Part shown: piece by piece, positions 13,608 to 17,971 of the stretch | How the letters are laid out: the number at the start of each line of letters is the position of its first letter | Numbering within the stretch: the first letter of the stretch is position 1 | Origin: an uncultured Planctomycetaceae bacterium | GTDB lineage: Bacteria > Planctomycetota > Planctomycetia > Pirellulales > Pirellulaceae | Direction of reading: 5' to 3' | NCBI GenBank assembly: GCA_937967665.1 | Contig: CALBSZ010000022.1 | Location: forward strand, 1-17,971 | DNA: 17,971 bases | The notes under the pieces: model-generated | The model's database searches: none | What the model saw: the letters and a program-made list of their open reading frames with translations, nothing else | What the model was told of the DNA's origin: nothing | Translations under genes and position numbers: made by a program

Positions 13608-14966
13608 ATGAAAGCAGCTACATTTCGAAATCCGACGCGTCGCCAATTCATCCAGCGTTCCGCCGCCGCCAGTGCCGTCGCATTGGCTCCGATGGTTCAC
13701 GTGTCCGGCCAGGAACCCAAGTCCGATGAGAAGTTGAACCTGGCCATTATCGGCGCGGGCGGGCGCGGTCAGGCCAATACTGGCGGAGTCGCGGGCGAAA
13801 ACATTTATGCATTGTGCGATGTCAATGGAAGCGTGTTGGAGCGGGTCGGAAAGAAGTTTCCCAAGGCCCGGCAATTCCACGATTGGCGCCAGATTGTAGA
13901 AGATCCCGGTGTCGACGGCGTCGTGATCAGCACCGCCGATCACCATCACGCGCTGGCCGCGATCACGGCGATGCGCGCCGGAAAACATGTCTACTGCGAA
14001 AAGCCGCTGGCCCACACTGTCCGCGAAGCGCGGCTCATGCAGGACGAATACAAACAGCGCCGTGACAAGATCGCCACGCAAATGGGCACGCAGATTCATG
14101 CGACCGACAACTATCGCCGCGCCGTGGAATTGGTTCAGGGTGGAGCCGTTGGTCCGGTGCGCGAAGCCCACGTCTGGTGCGGCCGCACAATTAACAACGT
14201 GGGCACGGCCGTCCTGCCCGGTCAGCCCGTTCCTGATTGGTTCCACTGGGACGAATGGCTGGGGCCCGCCAGCACACGCGAGTACAACGAAGGTTATTGG
14301 AAAGGGGGCAATCTGAACTGGAATCGGCGATGGGAATTCGGCAATGGCGTGCTGGGCGACATGGGCAGCCATCTGATCGACTTGCCGTTCTGGGCGCTGA
14401 ATCTCGGCCAGCCTTCGACAATCGCTTCGGAAGGTCCCAGTCCCGACCCGATTGCCTGCCCGCCCTGGCAGGTGGTGACTTGGCAACACCCCGCGCGAAC
14501 CGGAAATCCGAATTGGGAAGTGCCCACAAAAGTGATCTGGTACCACGGGCCGGAAGGAATGAAACGACGTGCCGACGTGCTGCAGCCCAAGCTTGGTTCC
14601 GATACAAATATCAACTCGTGGTTCATCGGTGTCGCTTTCGTCGGCGACGGGGGGACGCTGGTCGCCGACTACGGCAAGCTGCTGTTGAGTCCGTCGGCCG
14701 ACTTCAATGATTATCAGCGACCGCCTCAATCCATTCCCCGGTCCTTGGGGCACTATCAAGAATGGATTCACGCTTGCAAGACTGGTGCGCCCACGCTGTG
14801 CAATTTCGATTACTCGGGCGTGCTCATCGAACACAACCTGCTGGGCAACGTCGCGCACCGCGTCGGGAAAACGCTGCAATGGGATCCGAAGTCCCAAAAC
14901 GCAACGAATGCCCCAGAAGCGGCCGATTTCCTCACGAAGGAGTACCGTGAAGGATGGAAAGTCTGA
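13608..14966 (+). CDS. Tat-exported Gfo/Idh/MocA-family oxidoreductase
   Basis: A 452-residue NAD(P)-dependent oxidoreductase, probably acting on sugars or inositol-type polyols in the periplasm. The ATG has AAGGA at 13594-13598. Residues 1-35 are a twin-arginine signal (TRRQFIQRSAAASAVALAP), so the protein is folded, with its cofactor, before export. The Rossmann glycine motif is GAGGRG (residues 49-54). The family EKP motif is E131-K132-P133 in VYCEKPLAHTVREA, K132 being the usual catalytic Lys. A GSHxxD motif with H255 and D258 (GDMGSHLIDLPFW) follows in the C-terminal domain. The length is typical of the large planctomycete branch of this family, and the substrate cannot be told. The aldolase gene begins 15 bases downstream, so the two are probably co-transcribed and could act on a common sugar, though one is exported and the other is not. 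Confidence 0.93.
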   Translation: MKAATFRNPTRRQFIQRSAAASAVALAPMVHVSGQEPKSDEKLNLAIIGAGGRGQANTGGVAGENIYALCDVNGSVLERVGKKFPKARQFHDWRQIVEDPGVDGVVISTADHHHALAAITAMRAGKHVYCEKPLAHTVREARLMQDEYKQRRDKIATQMGTQIHATDNYRRAVELVQGGAVGPVREAHVWCGRTINNVGTAVLPGQPVPDWFHWDEWLGPASTREYNEGYWKGGNLNWNRRWEFGNGVLGDMGSHLIDLPFWALNLGQPSTIASEGPSPDPIACPPWQVVTWQHPARTGNPNWEVPTKVIWYHGPEGMKRRADVLQPKLGSDTNINSWFIGVAFVGDGGTLVADYGKLLLSPSADFNDYQRPPQSIPRSLGHYQEWIHACKTGAPTLCNFDYSGVLIEHNLLGNVAHRVGKTLQWDPKSQNATNAPEAADFLTKEYREGWKV

Positions 14967-14981
14967 TGGAGGGCCTAAGTC

Positions 14982-16262
14982 GTGAATGACGAACTGGTTC
15001 ACCCGCGCGACGAGATCATGCAGACGATGCAGCGCATCTATCGTTACCGCATGACCACGACCTCCGGGCGCAACCAGTCGATTCGCGACGACGACGGCAG
15101 CATCTGGATCACGCCGGCACGGGTCGACAAGGGAGCGCTGCAGCGCGAAGACATCGTCCGCGTCGCCGCCGATGGCACGATCGTCGGTCCCCATCCGCCG
15201 TCGTCCGAGTTCCCGTTTCACAAAGCGGTCTACGATGTCCAGCCCAATGTCCGAGCCATTGTGCACGCTCATCCCGTAGCGCTGGTCGCGTTCAGTATAT
15301 GCGGACAAACGCCGAACACGCGGTTGTTTCATCAAGCTCATTTCGTCTGCGGCGAACCCGGTTTCGCGCCCTACGCGCTCCCCGGCAGCGAACAGCTGGG
15401 GGCGCATATCGCGGCGACCTTTCGTCAAGGCGCCGCCTGTGTGGTTCTGGAGAATCACGGTGTCGTCGTGGGTGGGTCGTCGTTGTCGCAGGCGTTTCAG
15501 CGGTTCGAGGCGCTGGAATTCGTCAGCAAGACCAACATCAAGGCCCGGCAGCTTGGCGCGGTCCGCTACCTGACCACGGAACAGTTGGCGGAGGCGCAGC
15601 AGCGGAGCATTTCCCTGCCGCCGTTCGATCCTGCGGCGGCCAGCGCCGCAGAAAAGGAACTCCGCAGGCAACTGTGCCAGTTCGTGCGGCGCGGCTGCCG
15701 CCAGCGATTGCTCATCAGTACCGAAGGCAGTTTTTCAGCCAGGATTGACGGAACATCCTTCTTGATCACGCCATCGCAGAGCGACCGCGAGACGCTTGAT
15801 ATCGGCGACTTCGTCCTTGTCGGCGACGCCGGTCACGAACGCGGCAAGGCTCCCAGCCGCGCCACCCATGCTCATCAAGCAATCTACCAAAAGCATCCTG
15901 AGGTCAACGCGATTGTGTTCGCCCATCCCGTTAACGCCACGGCATTCAGTGTCACGAAGACGCCATTTGACGCGCGCACGATTCCGGAAAGCTACATCTT
16001 CCTGCGTGATGTAACGCATGTTCCGTACGGTGTTCAGTATCAACAGGATTCACGGATTGCTGCTTACGTTTCGCCGGAATCTCCCGCCGCCATCCTGGAA
16101 AACGATGGCGTCGTGGTTGTTGGGACCAGCGTCCTGGACGCGTTCGACCGCCTGGAGGTCCTGGAGTCGACCGCCGAAGCCGCGATTAACGCCAAAGCAA
16201 TCGGCGATGTCTCGGCCATGCCGGAAGCCGTGATCGATGAATTGAAGAAGGCGTTTTTCTGA
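14982..16262 (+). CDS. Tandem class II aldolase/adducin protein with a degenerate second domain
   Basis: A 426-residue protein made of two AraD/FucA-type domains; the usual length is about 215. It starts at a GTG with GGAGGG at 14968-14973 (spacing 8). Domain 1 (about 1-210) keeps the catalytic acid E76 (SSEFPFHKAVY) and the zinc ligands H95 and H97 (VHAHPVALVAF) and H159 (LENHGVVVGG). Domain 2 (about 225-426) repeats the same architecture: APSRATHAHQAIY, IVFAHPVNATAFSV and LENDGVVVVGTS. There the acid is replaced by Ala294, the first His of the HxH by Phe313 and the third His by Asp375, and only H315 remains. The second domain therefore looks non-catalytic and may be structural. Class II aldolases of this type cleave or isomerise sugar phosphates, such as fuculose or ribulose phosphate, using zinc. 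It has no signal peptide and is paired with the upstream oxidoreductase. Confidence 0.9.
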   Translation: MNDELVHPRDEIMQTMQRIYRYRMTTTSGRNQSIRDDDGSIWITPARVDKGALQREDIVRVAADGTIVGPHPPSSEFPFHKAVYDVQPNVRAIVHAHPVALVAFSICGQTPNTRLFHQAHFVCGEPGFAPYALPGSEQLGAHIAATFRQGAACVVLENHGVVVGGSSLSQAFQRFEALEFVSKTNIKARQLGAVRYLTTEQLAEAQQRSISLPPFDPAAASAAEKELRRQLCQFVRRGCRQRLLISTEGSFSARIDGTSFLITPSQSDRETLDIGDFVLVGDAGHERGKAPSRATHAHQAIYQKHPEVNAIVFAHPVNATAFSVTKTPFDARTIPESYIFLRDVTHVPYGVQYQQDSRIAAYVSPESPAAILENDGVVVVGTSVLDAFDRLEVLESTAEAAINAKAIGDVSAMPEAVIDELKKAFF

Positions 16263-16329
16263 CTCGAACGGCAACTAGATCGTCAATCAGTGAGGTCGGT
16301 GACACTTGGAATTGAAATTCGAAGCATGC

Positions 16330-16379
16330 TGTTTAACCCTTAGCCGCAGGCGCCGGCGCCTGCGGCTAAGGGTTAAACA
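16330..16379. repeat. Perfect 50-bp palindrome, REP-like, also a possible terminator
   Basis: Bases 16330-16354 and 16355-16379 are perfect reverse complements with no spacer. The centre is GCGCCGGCGC and the ends are TGTTTAACCC and GGGTTAAACA. As RNA it would fold into a stem of more than 20 bp with a small loop, in either direction. It starts 68 bases after the aldolase stop and ends 48 bases before the next start, in a gap of 165 bases. A run of A/T bases flanks the stem but no long T run. Similar palindromes with a GCCGCAGGCGC core occur in planctomycete spacers as I recall. Confidence 0.85.
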
Positions 16380-16427
16380 AAACGAACTATTCCCGTGAAG
16401 CGCCGTTCTTGATCAGGAGGTAAAACT

Positions 16428-17971
16428 ATGATTCATCGCCTTTTCGTTTGCGCCATGCTTGTTCCGCTTTGCGTTCCGCAACTACACGCGCAGGATGCGA
16501 CGGGGGTGAATCTGGCCGCCGCCGTGGAGGATGCTTGTATCCTGGGGGTGGCGTTCCCGCGTCGCATTTTGACATCGCCTGCGATGGAATTGATGCCGCG
16601 CGAGTTACTGACGACGGGCGGCCAGGAAGAACTCGGCATCGACCCGCTGACGATCGATCGCGTGATGTTCTATGTCCAAACGCCGCATAACCTGGAGCAG
16701 CCGCCGGCAGCCGCGTTTGTCATTCAGTTCACGGAGCCTTTCGATGTGAACGCGCTGCTCGAAAAAACGGGAGCCCAGCAGGCTGGAAAGGTTGCCGACG
16801 GCCGCGTCTTGTATGCGACACAGCAAGTCCCGTTCCTGTTCGCCGTCGCAAATCCGACGACGCTGGTGGGCGGTCTGCCATCGGGGCTGGAAACGTTGCT
16901 GAGTGAACCGCAAGGCGCGCCGCAGGGCGACTTGCTGGATCTGTTGCGCGACGCGGCCGCGGATACCGATGCGGCGGTCGTCGTGTCAGTCGACGCGCTG
17001 CGCGATCTCATCAAGCCGCAAATCACCCAAGCGCCTGAACTGCCGGGTCCGCTGAACGGTCTCAAAAAACTGCCGGATCTGCTCAGCAACGTTTCACTGG
17101 CCGCCAAGGTTTCCGGTCCGCAAGGGATGCGGGTCAAGTTCAACGCGGTCGACCCGGTCGCCGCCGCGGAAGTGGAGAAACTGTTTAATGGTGCCCTGGA
17201 TTTCGGCAGGCAGATGTTTCTCGCGCAAGCCATGCAGCAGGTTGGCGACGACTCGGATGATCCCTATGCCCGCGCCATGCAGCAGTACTTGAACCGCGTA
17301 TCGGCGAGTGTCGTGGATACACTGCGGCCCCAGCGCGACGGTTCCACGCTGCTGGTGCAAGGGACGGGAAATCAACTGAACATCGGTACGACCGGAACGC
17401 TGGTCGCCCTGCTGCTGCCTGCCGTCCAGTCCGCGCGGGAAGCGGCGCGGCGGGCTCAATCGACGAACAATCTCAGGCAGATTGCACTGGCGTTTCACAA
17501 CTATGACGCCGTCCACAAAAAATTCCCGGCCCAGGCCAACTATGACGCCGATGGCAAGCCATTGCTGAGTTGGCGCGTGCACATCCTGCCATTCCTCGAA
17601 CATAGCAATCTGTACGAACAGTTCAAGCTCGACGAACCCTGGGACAGCGAACACAATCTGAAGCTCGCTAAAAATATGCCCGAGATTTACCGCAATCCGT
17701 CGGCGGTGATGGCCGCAGGAACAACGAACTACCTGGTACCGACCGGAAAGGGTTTGTTTTTTGATGGTCCCGAGCCGCGGAAGATTGTGGACTTGCTCGA
17801 CGGCACCTCGAACACGATCATGGTTGTGGAAGCCGACCCGGATATGGCGGTAACCTGGACGCAGCCTGCGGATTTCGATGTCGAACTTCAGAATCCCCGC
17901 CGCGGGCTGGGCGGCTTTCGCGAGGGGAACGTCTTCATGGCGTGTCTTGCGGACGGCAGTGTCCGGGCGAT
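16428..17971 (+). CDS. Secreted protein with an internal DUF1559 module, partial (3' end outside window)
   Basis: The frame is open for 514 codons to the last base. The ATG has a strong ribosome site, AGGAGG at 16415-16420, spacing 7. Residues 1-22 are a signal peptide (MIHRLFVCAMLVPLCVPQLHA). Residues about 25-310 form a domain I do not recognise, with FYVQTPHNLEQPPAAAFVIQ and DAAVVVSVDALRDLI. A hydrophobic stretch at residues 325-335 (LVALLLPAVQSAREAARRAQ) then leads into STNNLRQIALAFHNYDAVHK and FPAQANYDADGKPLLSWRVH, which is the start of the planctomycete DUF1559 (SBP_bac_10) family. The same LLPAVQSAREAARR helix normally sits at the N-terminus of type-IV-pilin-like DUF1559 proteins, after the prepilin site. 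Here it is internal and lacks the GFTLVE cleavage motif. The tail near the window end, LADGSVRA, is the usual end region of DUF1559, so only about 20-30 residues are probably missing. Confidence 0.85.
   Translation, partial: MIHRLFVCAMLVPLCVPQLHAQDATGVNLAAAVEDACILGVAFPRRILTSPAMELMPRELLTTGGQEELGIDPLTIDRVMFYVQTPHNLEQPPAAAFVIQFTEPFDVNALLEKTGAQQAGKVADGRVLYATQQVPFLFAVANPTTLVGGLPSGLETLLSEPQGAPQGDLLDLLRDAAADTDAAVVVSVDALRDLIKPQITQAPELPGPLNGLKKLPDLLSNVSLAAKVSGPQGMRVKFNAVDPVAAAEVEKLFNGALDFGRQMFLAQAMQQVGDDSDDPYARAMQQYLNRVSASVVDTLRPQRDGSTLLVQGTGNQLNIGTTGTLVALLLPAVQSAREAARRAQSTNNLRQIALAFHNYDAVHKKFPAQANYDADGKPLLSWRVHILPFLEHSNLYEQFKLDEPWDSEHNLKLAKNMPEIYRNPSAVMAAGTTNYLVPTGKGLFFDGPEPRKIVDLLDGTSNTIMVVEADPDMAVTWTQPADFDVELQNPRRGLGGFREGNVFMACLADGSVRA

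Noticed and set aside
13524..15671. A 715-codon open frame on the minus strand across the oxidoreductase and aldolase genes
   Set aside because: It is antisense to two genes with clear family motifs, has a low-complexity shadow-like composition and shows no domain. Long antisense frames are expected in GC-rich coding DNA.

Overview
The window looks like chromosomal DNA of a planctomycete, probably of the Pirellulales/Rhodopirellula type. This is inferred from gene content, not from a marker gene. The evidence is a secreted sulfatase, two PQQ-type beta-propeller lipoproteins, a DUF1559 protein, a Tat-exported Gfo/Idh/MocA oxidoreductase, an extremely cysteine-rich secreted protein, a pseudo-receiver protein, and A-rich and palindromic intergenic repeats of a kind I associate with this phylum. 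I saw no tRNA, rRNA, CRISPR array, transposase or phage gene.

Layout, 1-4650: a leftward, truncated glycoside-hydrolase-like secreted protein (1-732) and a rightward formylglycine sulfatase (1217-2626) flank a 484-bp gap that holds what looks like a relic of a PQQ-propeller gene. A strong hairpin (2672-2705) separates the sulfatase from a convergent leftward gene (2729-3595) for a secreted protein that is about one quarter cysteine. A gap of about 680 bp then leads to a small cupin gene (4272-4634).

4733-9880: two large PQQ-propeller lipoproteins (4733-7135 and 7262-9394), the second with an EF-hand loop. They are followed by a hairpin and a short receiver-fold protein (9494-9880) in which Asn replaces the phosphoacceptor Asp. 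A convergent lipoprotein gene (9892-10572, minus) closes this part.

10684-13276: a probable phospholipid-biosynthesis operon. It holds a class I methyltransferase (10684-11409) that overlaps phosphatidylserine decarboxylase (11387-12376), followed by phosphatidylserine synthase (12431-13276). Together these could run CDP-diacylglycerol -> PS -> PE -> methylated PE or PC. The PS and PE steps are well supported by motifs; the methylation step is inferred from context.

13277-17971: a non-coding stretch with an A-rich repeat precedes a two-gene unit, a Tat-exported Gfo/Idh/MocA oxidoreductase (13608-14966) and a tandem class II aldolase (14982-16262) whose second domain has lost its active-site residues. 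A perfect 50-bp palindrome (16330-16379) follows. The window ends inside a secreted protein (16428 onward) carrying an internal DUF1559 module. The sulfatase, glycoside-hydrolase-like protein, oxidoreductase and aldolase fit a lifestyle of degrading complex, possibly sulfated, polysaccharides, but they are not one operon.
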